The position numbers and the translations under genes are program-made. Shown here in pieces: positions 1 through 9,296 of a DNA stretch of 26,116 bases. The notes below the pieces were generated by a model. The model was not told where the DNA came from and searched no databases. It was given only the letters and a program-made list of their open reading frames with translations. Numbering within the stretch: the stretch's first letter is position 1; each line of letters begins with the position of its first letter. The stretch is taken from NCBI GenBank assembly GCA_013054445.1, contig JAAMPI010000776.1:1-26116 (forward strand). The letters run 5' to 3'. Origin of the DNA: Cudoniella acicularis. Taxonomy: Eukaryota; Ascomycota; Leotiomycetes; Helotiales; Helotiaceae.

Positions 1-89
1 CACATGTGATATTACTTCGGGAAGGGGCTTGTACTAGTTCTATCTCGGCGGATGATTGGGATGACTGGTTCGCCGGTTGATCGTCATAA

Positions 90-800
90 GATTCATGCAG
101 CTGCGAGATTGCCTTACCAAAGGGTTACTGTACATTGAAGCTCAGGAGAGGGATCATGCATGCCATGTAAGGGACAATCGTATCAGCAGGACTGAGAAAG
201 GGGAGATCGCCAGTGGCCAGGCCTGCTAATGGTGACATTACGTAGCAGTGATGCCGTCGCACCAGTGTCCAGTGGCACTAACGGTCCAGGATCATATTGG
301 CACCGGAGCTTCACTAACGAAGGGGGGAGGGGGAGGGTCAGCTAGCAGACGCCAGACAGAGGTGGAGATTCATGCAGTATCGATGCCGCATCTAAGGAGT
401 CACGCCAAGGGCCAGTGGTACTGGGAGATTCATGTAATCCTGGCAAGGCAGAATCACACCAGCTGCATAGTTTAGTGACAAAAGGGTGCAGGATCAGCTG
501 TGTATGGGTCAAACAGAGGTGGAGATTCATGCAAGGCCAATGCCGCGAAGGAGTCATACGAAGGGCCAATGGCACCGGGAGATTCATGTAAACCCTGACA
601 ATGCAGAACCTCACCAGCGGCACAGTTCACTGGCAAGAGCGCAGGATCAGCTGGGTCGGGGTCAAATAGAGGTGGAAATTCATGCAACGGCAATGCCGCG
701 TCCAGAAGGGGTTACACCAAGGGCTAGTAGCACTGGGAGAAGCAAGGCAGAATCACACCAGCGGCACAGTTCACTGACAAAGGGGTGCGGGGTTGCTGGT
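90..800. repeat. Degenerate minisatellite, about 155 bp units
   Basis: Three clear units begin with GAGGTGGAGATTCATGCA-like sequence near 359, 516 and 669 (spacing 157 and 153 bp). Each has a second GAGATTCATGT-like half-motif some 70 bp further on, then a block resembling AATCACACCAGCGGCACAG. A more diverged unit with ATTCATGCA and TTACCAAAGGG lies near 90-140. CpA and TpG are plentiful, so this repeat was not RIPed, unlike the sequence to its right. Short open frames inside it on both strands repeat the same peptides because they follow the repeat; I do not regard them as genes. Confidence 0.8.
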
Positions 801-849
801 GGAGACGGACCCTCTCAACCACCCGGCTATACTAGCGGCAAACGCTGGT

Positions 850-1786
850 CATGAATGTGCCCCTAAGCATCCTGCTAGCCTAGATGATCCCTCTGAGTCG
901 GTCAGTCAGTCCGCAAGAGGCTGGCTCAAGGCAGATTGAGGCACTGGATTATGCCGGCGCTTAGCTAGACTCCTTTGAGGATGTAGTGCTCAGCTCGTGT
1001 TGTCACTTAGCGTAAGGCAAGTCAGGCCGCGTAAGGAGTTTACTCTGGTGAAATGGATTGGGTCGGTTGACAGGAATAGGATCTACCAGTGAAGGGGTGT
1101 GTAGTTGATTTGTGGAGAGGGGTGTCGGTGCCTATCACGAGCCACGACACTCTTAGCTCATATTGTGCTGCAGAAGTTTGAACGCATATTCCTGAAAATG
1201 CTCAAAGAGTGCCTGATCACTAGCCTCAACCATAAATTGTTGGTTTCAACAACGTTGTATTGACTAAAAATTTTAAGTTATAATACGGAAACATACAGAT
1301 AATTAAGTCCTTAAAGGCATGAGGCGCCGGGGCGGTGGTTTTCATGCGTCGCTTGAGGCCACCAACTGGTCTGCCGGCTCAAGGGAAACTGACCCACAAG
1401 TTAGAGGGGGAGGGGTTAGGGGAAGGTGCATTAGGCAGAACACTACAAAGCAACCGACTTTTCTTGTACTGCGAGTGTTGCGACATCAACTATTATTCAG
1501 TAACTCGCATAGTCATTTGCTTTGATAGTTCTATTATATCATATAGCTTTCCAAAACAATTTGTAGCAAACAATACGCCTCAAATACTGACTTGTGGCCA
1601 GTAAGACCATTCGCTAATGTAATTCAGGCCGACCCCTTTTTTTTGGCTTTTTAAATGCTCCCCCCTCAATCCTCTGGGACACGGAAGTCTCCGGGGTAAC
1701 GTCTCCAACACGACTTGATTGGCTGTTAACTTCCTCTAGTAGAGATAAGGCATCCTGATTTGAAGGCTCTGAGAGATTGTGGCTTT
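850..1786. other. Gene-poor, non-RIPed spacer
   Basis: No recognisable protein, RNA gene or transposon was found. Base composition is ordinary, with CpA and TpG retained. Short frames at 1319-1525 and 1335-1604 (+) overlap each other in different frames and resemble nothing I know. An AT-rich stretch (about 1240-1310) and a T-run at 1637-1644 are the only notable local features. Confidence 0.5.
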
Positions 1787-3300
1787 CTAATACCTGTGAA
1801 AGTCAGATTCTCCTGGCTCAGATTGCTGCGAGACCTTAAAATTAGGTAACGTATCGATAACTGAATAGATTCTTTTCAGGTGAGTCGGTATCCATATGCT
1901 ATAGACGCTTTTGGTGAACCTATATGCCGTCCATTTCTCCCTGCCCTTTAGTTCCGTGAAGTCGAATTTACGGATAGGATAGCGGTAGAAGGTGGTTTTG
2001 TTTCTATCGATCACAGGATAATAGCCGTAGATTCGTACTGTTTCGTGATCATGTGAAATTGAGAAGGCGAGTATCTCCCGGTGAAGCTCCTTTTCACGTT
2101 TCACAAGTCTGAAGAGTTCGACTATACCTCTTACTGTAAGTGTCATGCTATGAGCATTCTGTCGATCGGCGATATCGAGAGCCGTGGCGCCGCACTTTAC
2201 TTCGCACGTCAGGAACGGGAAGTATATTTGCCAGGTGGCCATGAAATAAGACGTAAAAGTATCCGGAACGTCGCCGACGAAAGGCTTGAGCTTTTCGAGT
2301 TGATCGTCCGTGAACGCAGACCGTCCGAACCCTATAGAATAATCAGGTTGTAGGCGAGCACCGTAGAAAGATTCGGCGCAATTCTAGCCTTCATTGACAC
2401 TTTCATTTAAAGGCTTGAGATGTTCGGCACTATCGATCCTTAGGACTTTAGGGTACGGACATATTAGTAGGGAAATGTCTCGAACAACTATAGCTTTATT
2501 TCTCCCTCGCACGCCCTCGTAAGTTTCGTAGAACAGATCGTCACGAAATAGTGTATCTTAAGGGACTGATTGTTTTGCGTCAAGTAAAGTTTGATAGAGT
2601 GTCTCGCTTATATCTGTGATACCTAAGTCGAACTCGCCTATAAAGCTACCCTTGGTTACAAGTATAGTCTTATAGCTTGGACGCGTATAAGGGGTACTTT
2701 TGGCTTCCCTCGGCTTCTAATCGCTAGGTGTAGTTGAACTGGGTACGGTAGAGCCAGCTTCCGATTGTTTACCAGGAAGAGAAGACGACGACCTCTTCCT
2801 TACAAGTAGGTGATTTAACCCTATCTCTATAACCTAGGGTATCCCGTTATAATTTTCGAAATCTCTCCTAGTCTGATCGTCTTGGTTGAAATATTCCTTA
2901 GGCCAGCGTCCCTCTTCGCTCTAATAATGAATTGGATTAGTTTTGTTATCGTTGATGCCGCTCGTTGCTCTCTAGTCAGATGTGTCCTTAATAGCAAGAG
3001 ATGTCCGTCGTTGCTTTCGAAGGGGCTCGGATAGAGCGAGACCGGATAGACCTTTAGGTTCTTGCGGTCGTTTTCGTTTTCGTTCCCTAGCCTATAGAAA
3101 CTTGACTTAAGTTAGCTTTGTAGTATACTAGAAGGAGAGAGCCATGCCTCTTTGCCGGAAGTATTGCTAGCTGGGAAGGGAAGTGGGTGCTTGGGTTCGG
3201 TGTTCGTGTTCTTAGGTGCAATTCGTTATAGGCGTATACTTCTACGAGGAGAAGGTTGTGGTTGCTCTTTCTTGATATCCTATGGCCGCGTTCCTATTAA
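1787..3300 (-). pseudogene. DUF7924-family gene, RIP-inactivated in its 5' half
   Basis: On the minus strand a single frame reads from about 3105 down to the stop at 1787. Diagnostic stretches are EGRWPKEYF (about 2890-2915), RKRSSSSLPGKQSE, TLFRDDLFYET, RGRNKAIVVRDISLLI, YGARLQPDYS.GFGRSAFTDDQL, ATWQIYFPFLTCEVKCGA, ALDIADRQNAHSMTL, LFRLVKREKELHREILAFS and EKWTAYRFTKSVY. These are hallmarks of the fungal DUF7924 family, whose function is unknown. Stops interrupt the upstream part, for example at 2384-2386 (TAG for the W of NEGWN), 2558-2560 (TAA) and 2921-2923 (TAG for the W of HYW). An N-terminal basic piece (RRSIRL, about 3235-3290) lies in another frame, so there is a frameshift or intron near 3110. 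The last 151 codons (1787-2242) are open and start at an in-frame ATG, but that Met is internal to the family. Family identity is confident; function is unknown. Confidence 0.85.
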
Positions 3301-4097
3301 TGATTAGTCAGAACACGTAGAGGTATAAATAGCTTGCTTACTTTTGTTTTTTCGTACCAAGTCTTACCGCCTAACTTTTTAGATGTTTCGGTTTGCTTGA
3401 CGCGGGGCTATATTGACTAGAAAGGGAGGGGGGGTAAGAAGTGGGTTTATATTGCCGCTGGGTTGATGAACGGAGGTAGATAGAAGAGTCAGAGGTGCGG
3501 GCAGGATGAGGGTGGTGGGCGATGAATGCGCTAGGAGTTTTAGGATGTAGCGGCAGCTATAACTATTTTTGTCATTTCGTGAACGTAGTATCCCTCTTTT
3601 AGAACCGCTTATATCTAAGACTAGCTTATCGAGAGAACGTTAAAGTTGAGCTAGATCGGCTTAAACGTCCGGTGCTAGGAATGCCGATTATAGATAGAAG
3701 AAAAGTTGGGATCGTAATCGCTTGCTTGCCGCCGATGCCGCGGAATACGTCATAATTGGTGTTTTAGGCGTATAGCTGTGATTCGCTGGCCGTAGGATCG
3801 ACCCCGTCACTAAAAGTAATACGGAGCTCGGGTTCCGCCGAAAAATCAGCTAAGGTGATAGTTATAGCCTAAGGCTATAAGGACAGCCAAGAGGAGATCC
3901 TTATTTGTTATTGATTAGTCATATTTGATACGTATATCGACATTTTAGAGCTCGCCTATGCCTATTTTTAGTGTACTAGTAGGTATCTGCCCTACAATCC
4001 TCCCTATACACACGTATAGCGATCCTCTTAGTTGATGTTTGTTAGCTGATTCTTATTAAGAAAGAAGTCCGCCCCGATATTCGTATTTCGATCCCTT
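3300..4097. other. RIPed spacer, nothing recognised
   Basis: TpA-rich sequence between the DUF7924 and kinase remnants, which are divergently oriented, so it should hold the former promoters of both. A G-rich patch lies at 3421-3500. No convincing protein frame was found on either strand. Confidence 0.4.
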
Positions 4098-4099
4098 AG

Positions 4100-4990
4100 A
4101 ACTCCTTAACATACGACCTATCTTAACAACGCTAGTAAATCTGCCTATAGAGCGTTTCGAATTACTCCGATAGCACCTCTCGAGACATCTACTATCCTTC
4201 CGCTAGAGCCTGCTATCGAGGAAGAGCAGATCCCCGACTATAACCCGCACTATTTTTATCCTACGAATCCCGGCGAAGTTCTTAATAAGAGGTATAAAAC
4301 GATTATAAAGCTTAGGTGGGGTAGCTGTTCTACTATTTGGCTTGCTCAAGATGTTAGCCGGTAAGTACGCTTTAGCTCTAATAGTTATCAAGCTCACCCC
4401 TCTATAGTTAGAGATAGCGGTCGAAACCTTACGTGGCCTTATAGATCAACAATTACGATTTCGTCGACAAGGAAGCTACTTAGCATGAACTATAAATCTC
4501 TAAAACTTTGGCTAGTACGAACCCACTACACGAAGGCTTTCTATATATACAAACTCCTCTCGACAGCTTCGAAACGACGAGTCTAGACGGCTCATATATA
4601 TGCTTGGTTTATAAGCCTATAAGGGAGCCACTATGGTTGTTCTAGAGGCGCTATAGAGATAGGAAGCTCTCTTTAGCCTTACTTAAAGTTTATTTGACCT
4701 TCTTACTACGGGGACTTCGATTATCTTCACTCCGAGTGTCACGTCGTCTATATAGGTATGTCATGACCTCGAAGCATTTTTAATGCTTGTCTTACGCTAG
4801 TAGATCTCAAACCGACAATATCTTAGTTAGATTCGAGGATGATTTAGTAATCAACGATTTTGTCCGGTCGTAAGAGTCTAATCCTATAGTTCGTAAGATC
4901 AAAGATGGTTGAGTTACCTATCGATCACACAACGAATTTGGCTCACTAAAGTCGTTTGGCATACTCCTAAAGAGTGGCTTTAGCTAGCAT
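4100..4990 (+). pseudogene. SRPK-like serine/threonine protein kinase, truncated and RIPed
   Basis: The decoded frame gives PLETSTILPLEP then EEEQIPDYNPHYFYPTNPGE, followed by VLNKRYKTIIKL.WGSCSTIWLAQD, the typical start and glycine loop of fungal SRPK kinases. After a 47 bp intron (4361-4407, GTAAGT...TAG) it continues with RSKPYVAL.INNYDF, STNPLHEGF, TPLDSFE, GSYICLVYKP and REPLWLF, then YLHSECHVVYI. A second intron (4756-4803, GTATGT...TAG) splits the catalytic loop, ending before DLKP, and is followed by NILVRFEDDLVINDF and SHNEFG. There is a two-base loss at the P-D of DLKPDNI and probably another shift upstream near 4710. The frame stops resembling a kinase near 4970, before a clear DFG motif, so the C-lobe is absent. 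SRPKs phosphorylate SR splicing factors; this copy cannot be active. Confidence 0.8.
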
Positions 4991-5400
4991 GCCTTATCCC
5001 GGCTCTCGTCTAGTGGCACGGCTCTATCGACTACCGCGGAGGCAGGCCGTGACCACGTCGATACGACGCGTACCGGACCCTAACATGGCAGAGCCGTTGA
5101 TGCTAGAGCTCTTGCATCGCGAAGGTGCGAGCCGTCAAGCAGCAACGATGATAGTGGTTTGAGCGACAGCGATCCTGATGTCAGCAGCGACGATGACGGG
5201 TGTTCGAGCGAGGCCGAGAAGCAGGGCGGTTTGAGCGCGAGGATGAATATCCTATAGGACCCTATAGACGAGCAGCGCTTGGTGGCATGGAAGAAGGAGG
5301 GCAAGCCTTAGGACTAGATCTTTAAAAAATTTCTAGGCAAGACTTATCCCGTAATACGCACGCGCTAGAGCATGGTTCGTCCCAGAAGCGAGTAAGCTTC
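4985..5400 (+). pseudogene. SANT/Myb-like domain protein, partly RIPed
   Basis: A frame continuous with the kinase remnant reads ALSRLSSSGTALSTTAEAGR, then an acidic serine stretch (SNDDSGLSDSDPDVSSDDDG, about 5140-5200), then DPIDEQRLVAWKKEGKP.D.IFKKFLGKTYPVIRTR.SMV (about 5255-5375). The last part has the spacing of a fungal SANT/Myb-like helix set (DEQRL..WKKEGK.W.WIF..F.GRT...R.RW), with the tryptophans turned into TAG. Such short proteins are presumed DNA or chromatin binders. Around 5030-5230 CpA and TpG are retained, so this part escaped RIP while both flanks were mutated. An ATG frame at 4974-5162 and a minus frame at 5080-5304 are overlaps in other frames. Family call is moderate; the true start is not visible. 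Confidence 0.55.
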
Positions 5401-5929
5401 CTCCTACAGGTAGACAGAGAGCAGCTCAAGCTCTGTTTGCCTACTTGTCTAGGACGAATATCTAATAAGGACCTTATCCTTCTATCGGCTAGTCCTAACG
5501 CGGGAGCACGTACGGTCGAGGGAAGCGGCGTTTAAAGCGAGGCGAATAAGGGGGGTCAGATATATAGGTAAATATCATAGAAGAAAATAGAGAGGTTGTT
5601 ATCGGAAGCAGACATAAGGCGTATCGTATTTACGGAAAACAATTAATATATTATATAATAAGTCGCGCGTTTATTAATATCCCTAGTATTATTATATTAT
5701 ATAGTTTTCTATAGTACGGGCTCGAATTGCTAGTAGAGGACTTCCGGCGCGGTTTGTTATCGCCTTTATTACGTAATATTTCGTAACATTTTAGAACCGG
5801 GTAGACAAACTACGCTAGTAAGCGCTAGCTATAGGGATCAAGCCGCAACCGCTCTAAGGGGTATAAAAGGTACTAGGCTCGCTACGCTAACCTCTATCTC
5901 TAGTTTTCGTTGTTACTAACAAACGTATT
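5400..5929. other. AT-rich RIPed spacer
   Basis: No gene was recognised. The stretch at 5640-5715 is almost pure A/T (repeated ttatta, tatata) and probably the most strongly mutated part. A TATA-like gtataaaagg at about 5858-5868 precedes the phosphotransferase-like gene and may be its old promoter. Confidence 0.4.
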
Positions 5930-7060
5930 TTCCGTCGCTATAGATGTCTCTCGTTATATAGTAAAGCTAGAGGCTTATAATATACTCTTAGCCTACTAGA
6001 TCGCCGAGTTCTTTATTAAGTATAGGCTTACGAAGGACGAAATCGATTATTTTATAGCCAACCTTCTCGATAGTCCTGTTTCTACTATACTAGTATAAGG
6101 TGCGACTAGCTATACTATGTCTAGAGACGAGGCGGCTTAGGTCGTCTAGTTTCGGCGCTCCCGATTATCTATAAGACAAATCGAGGTTATAAGGCAACTT
6201 TATAGAGATTTTGTCCCCGAATATAAGTCTTAAGGCATGTTTAGGCTAGTCTACGTATACGTAATAAATCTTGTCCCCGGACCGGCTTTCTATCGAGTCA
6301 GGAGTCAATTCTTTTCTCCTACTCTTATAATAGAATAATGTCTATAATAAACTATATAAGACTTTATAAGGTCTAATACTATATCTATAGTTGTTTATAT
6401 TATATGTTTAGTTGATAAAAGACTCGTATAGATTCTTTATTTCGGCGTAGATTAACAAACCTGCCTATATATTAGAGCCGCCTCCTAGCTTACTTAGCGA
6501 GTACTCTAAGATCTTAGATAAAGTCTCTCTAGACCTACCTGCCTAACTTTAAGTAAAGCTAGACGATATCCGCTAAGAGCTTCTACGGCTCTTTCGGTCT
6601 AGCTATCTAATAGTTTTCTAATATAATAATCTCTTAATAAATAATATTTATATAGATAAGGCTACTAGCTATATTATAGGCAAGTGTTTATACTAAATTT
6701 TCCTTTTTCTCTTACTTTAGTGTTCTCTAGAGTGATATCTAGGGAGATAAAGACTAATTGTCTTGTTATAGGCATCGTCGATTAGGCCGACGCTAAGATT
6801 GCCCCGTTCGGCGTGTCTCTTACGGGTATAGAGGTCGTCCTTAATATCTAGACTAGAACTAATTAGTACTTTTACCCTAACTATTATAGCCTTCGGGAAT
6901 CGTTTTAGAAAACTTTTTATCGGGTGACTAACTATATCTCGAAAGATGATCGGCGTTTAATTAAAGTTATAAGGCTATTTAGATTCTTTTAAGAGTATAG
7001 TCGTAAGGAAAAAGAATATATAATCGTATACCTTTTCGCCTTATATCTATTTTAAATAAG
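5930..7060 (+). pseudogene. Aminoglycoside-phosphotransferase-like (APH) kinase, RIPed
   Basis: The frame opens DVSRYIVKLEAYNILLAY, then IAEFFIKYRLTKDEIDYFIA, NLLDSPVSTI, DEAA.VV.FRRSRLSIRQIE, and RDFVPEYKS. Further on come EPPPSLLSEYSKILDKVS, LDLPA.L.VKLDDIR, then YIDKATSYIIG|IVD.ADAKIAPFGVSL, IEVVLNI.TRTN, and LRES..KTFYRVT. The TG-IVDWADA-APFG order is the Mg-binding DFG-equivalent region of fungal APH-fold phosphotransferases. An intron splits the glycine codon before IVD: 6680-6771, with GCAAGT donor, a CTAAT-type branch site and TAG acceptor. The start may have been an ATG now reading ATA at about 5941 (ATAGATGTC), because RIP of TpG turns ATG into ATA. Stops are of the TAG/TAA type. 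The substrate is unknown for these fungal homologues. Confidence 0.75.
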
Positions 7061-7429
7061 AAAGATTTTGTTTAACGGGATATAATCTTTAGAAAAAGCC
7101 CTATATACTTAAATATAAATATAGAACACGTATATTTCTCCGATTATTATTTGGTTTTAATAATAATAATATAAAGAAAAGCTAGCTAGAGTATTCTAGA
7201 AAGACTATTTAAAGGAGAAAGGAGTAGACGATATAATCTATATAAACTATAATAAATAAAAAAAAGTAGTACGTTTAAACGTGACTATAACAAGCAGTAC
7301 TATTAAAAGGACTAAGCCGAGATATAAAGATCTCGGAATTTAGTAATAATAACCACTTGTTTTAGGTATTTTTTATACTATACCTAACTAACGAATACGG
7401 CGTAAGTTTTTATATTATTAACTACTTTC
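7061..7429. other. RIPed intergenic spacer between convergent genes
   Basis: Strongly A/T-rich, with runs such as taataataatataaag. It lies between the 3' ends of the APH-like gene (+) and the unknown minus-strand gene. Nothing else was recognised. Confidence 0.4.
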
Positions 7430-8260
7430 TTGGCCTAAGATTAGCCCGTAAGGGGTTTAGCGTTAGTAGGCTTGCTAGTACTAGACTAGGTAGTATTAGG
7501 CTAGCTAGTAGGGACAAGTTCTACGTCCTTTAAAATAGATATAGGCAGTATAATAGTTCCCTTCTCGCCTAACTCGAACTCGGTAGTAGAGGGCGTATAC
7601 TAGCCATCAATTTCGATTGCCCTTAAGAACTAAAGCCTAATAATATTAGTTAGGTTGTTCTTCTCGACGTAGTTAATAAAATTATTAATAAAGTTGTTAA
7701 GGTTATCGACGAAGTCGTTATCGACTAGACTATTCTCGGAGACAAATATTAGGCCTTCGGCGAACTCGTAAAGAACTAAACATTTCTTTTTAGGGTCGAA
7801 CTTAAAGACGATCTCGTAGATATTGTTTAGGTTAAGAGAGTCGAGCTAGACAGGCTTTATCTATTTACTAGACACGGTCTTAAGCGCTACCTCGAGCTTA
7901 CTCGGGTTAACGATTTTAGTAAGGACAGGCTTGATCAACTCGATAGGTATAGTATTAATGTCTACCTCGAGCTTGACCTGCCTAGCCGGAGTGTCCTTAT
8001 ACTTGTAGAGTACTTTAGCGGCGAACTTTCTAGTTATCTTATACTGACTAATAATAGTAATAAGATTCTTAATATACTCCCGGCTAGGGCGTATATCGTT
8101 ATATATTCGAGAGAGTTTATTATACCTTATATTAAGAACGTTTAGTTAATATAGCTTATCGTTAATAGAGAAAGTAAAGCCTTAGACTTATAAGGTATTA
8201 GACAATTCTATATTATCCTAGCTTAGGGGAACCTAAAGCCTATAAATAGGCGAAACAGTA
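7430..8260 (-). pseudogene. Conserved unknown protein, RIPed
   Basis: One minus-strand frame stays coherent from about 8255 to 7435. Runs include YNDIRPSREYIKNLITII, YKITRKFAAKVLYKYKDTPA, VDINTIPIELIKPVLTKIV, NPSKLEVALKTVSSK, LNNIYEIVFKFDPKKK, LVLYEFAEGLIFVSENSLV, VDNLNNFINNFINYVEK and YTPSTTEFELGEKGTIIL. Only TAG/TAA-type stops interrupt it and no frameshift is needed. The residue mix (alternating hydrophobic and charged, Lys-rich) is that of a soluble folded protein of some 270 residues. I do not recognise the family. The 3' tail turns Ser/Thr-Pro-rich (SSTSKPTNAKP). It is convergent with the APH-like gene. Confidence 0.6.
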
Positions 8261-9296
8261 ATTACGTCGGCGGCTACTATTTTACTCGTAGTTTAGTGAG
8301 TGCGTGATAATAGTACTATAGGGTAGGTGCCCTATTAGAAGTCAAAGATAAGTAAAGTGTTGATAATATAATAGGTAATAGATTAAGAAGAGTCTTTAAA
8401 GTTTAGTAGACTATATATATATAAAAGGTTAGACAGTAGCTAGAACACCTTTTATAGGGCATCCCTAGTACTAAGGGTCGAGCCGTAGAGTTTAGTAGGG
8501 CTAGGGCTAACTTAATACGTTCCGTTATACTAAAATATATTTATTTGCTTCTTTCTAAACTAAGTCTTACCTTTAGACTAGGGTTAGGAAGACTAATAAA
8601 TAGTACGTACGATACTAGCCTAGGCTATAATATTACCGATAGAATTGATATTACGATAGTACTAAATGATTTTAGGTAATCGTTAGTAAATAAACGAGCG
8701 CCGCGTCCTTTTTAGATTATAGATTAGGTTAGCGCTAGCCGTATAAGATTACTTATAGGGTAGAGCCTTTACGCTACCTAATAAGAGCTAAAAGAATATT
8801 AGCTATATATATCGCCTAGAGCCGAAAATACGTGGCTTTAGGGGGGCTATTAGTAGTCGATTTGTTCCGTATCTACTATCGCTCGGCACGTATCGTCGTC
8901 CCGTTCCGCGATAACGGTATGATACGAGACGATATAGGTCAGCGTTTAGATAGCCGTATAACACGTGCGACGTGATCAGTGCTTACCTATAAAAAAACCA
9001 ATCGCTATACTTTATAGGTAGGTAGAATTCGACATAACACAATAAATCCAATAATCACTATACCTATTAATACCCCGACCTTAAGTATAATACTACTATA
9101 CGAAGTATACTCTCGGCTTTAGAGGGTTCGTCGGGCTATTTCGGTATTATCGCCGAGCGGAATTAAATCATATGATTGATCTCTAAGACTTGACGGTAGA
9201 CAGTATAAGCTAAGTATAGATTAGGATTAGTCGGCCAATCACGTATATTATAGCTAATATCGCGTTTCTCGGAAGTTACCGACGAAATAATAACAG
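8261..9296. other. RIPed spacer upstream of the phosphatase gene
   Basis: No gene was recognised. It contains a diverged copy of the inverted-repeat end seen elsewhere (8703-8735) and, 133 bp before the phosphatase ATG, the sequence TAAATCATATGATTGA at 9164-9179, which also occurs upstream of the FAD oxidase remnant at 15043-15058. Confidence 0.45.
8703..8735 (+). repeat. Isolated copy of the inverted-repeat end
   Basis: GTCCTTTTTAGATTATAGATTAGGTTAGCG is a RIPed match to CGTCCCTCTTAGATTGCAGATTAGGTTAGCG at about 14105-14135 and to the related copy at 20676-20706. Similarity fades beyond the first 35 bp, so this may be a truncated end or solo remnant. Confidence 0.55.

Noticed and set aside
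248..854. Overlapping open frames on both strands in the minisatellite
   Set aside because: They repeat the same peptides with the repeat period and overlap on both strands; they follow the repeat and do not look like proteins.
2081..2353. 90-residue plus-strand frame
   Set aside because: Exactly antisense to the well-recognised DUF7924 frame.
4203..4397. 64-residue minus-strand frame
   Set aside because: Antisense shadow of the SRPK-like N-lobe.
4974..5304. Plus (62-residue) and minus (74-residue) frames
   Set aside because: Both overlap, out of frame or antisense, the SANT-type frame, which matches a known pattern better.
5640..5715. Possible centromeric or mitochondrial AT-rich insert
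   Set aside because: The surrounding sequence has the same RIP dinucleotide pattern and a short AT-rich peak is expected from it.
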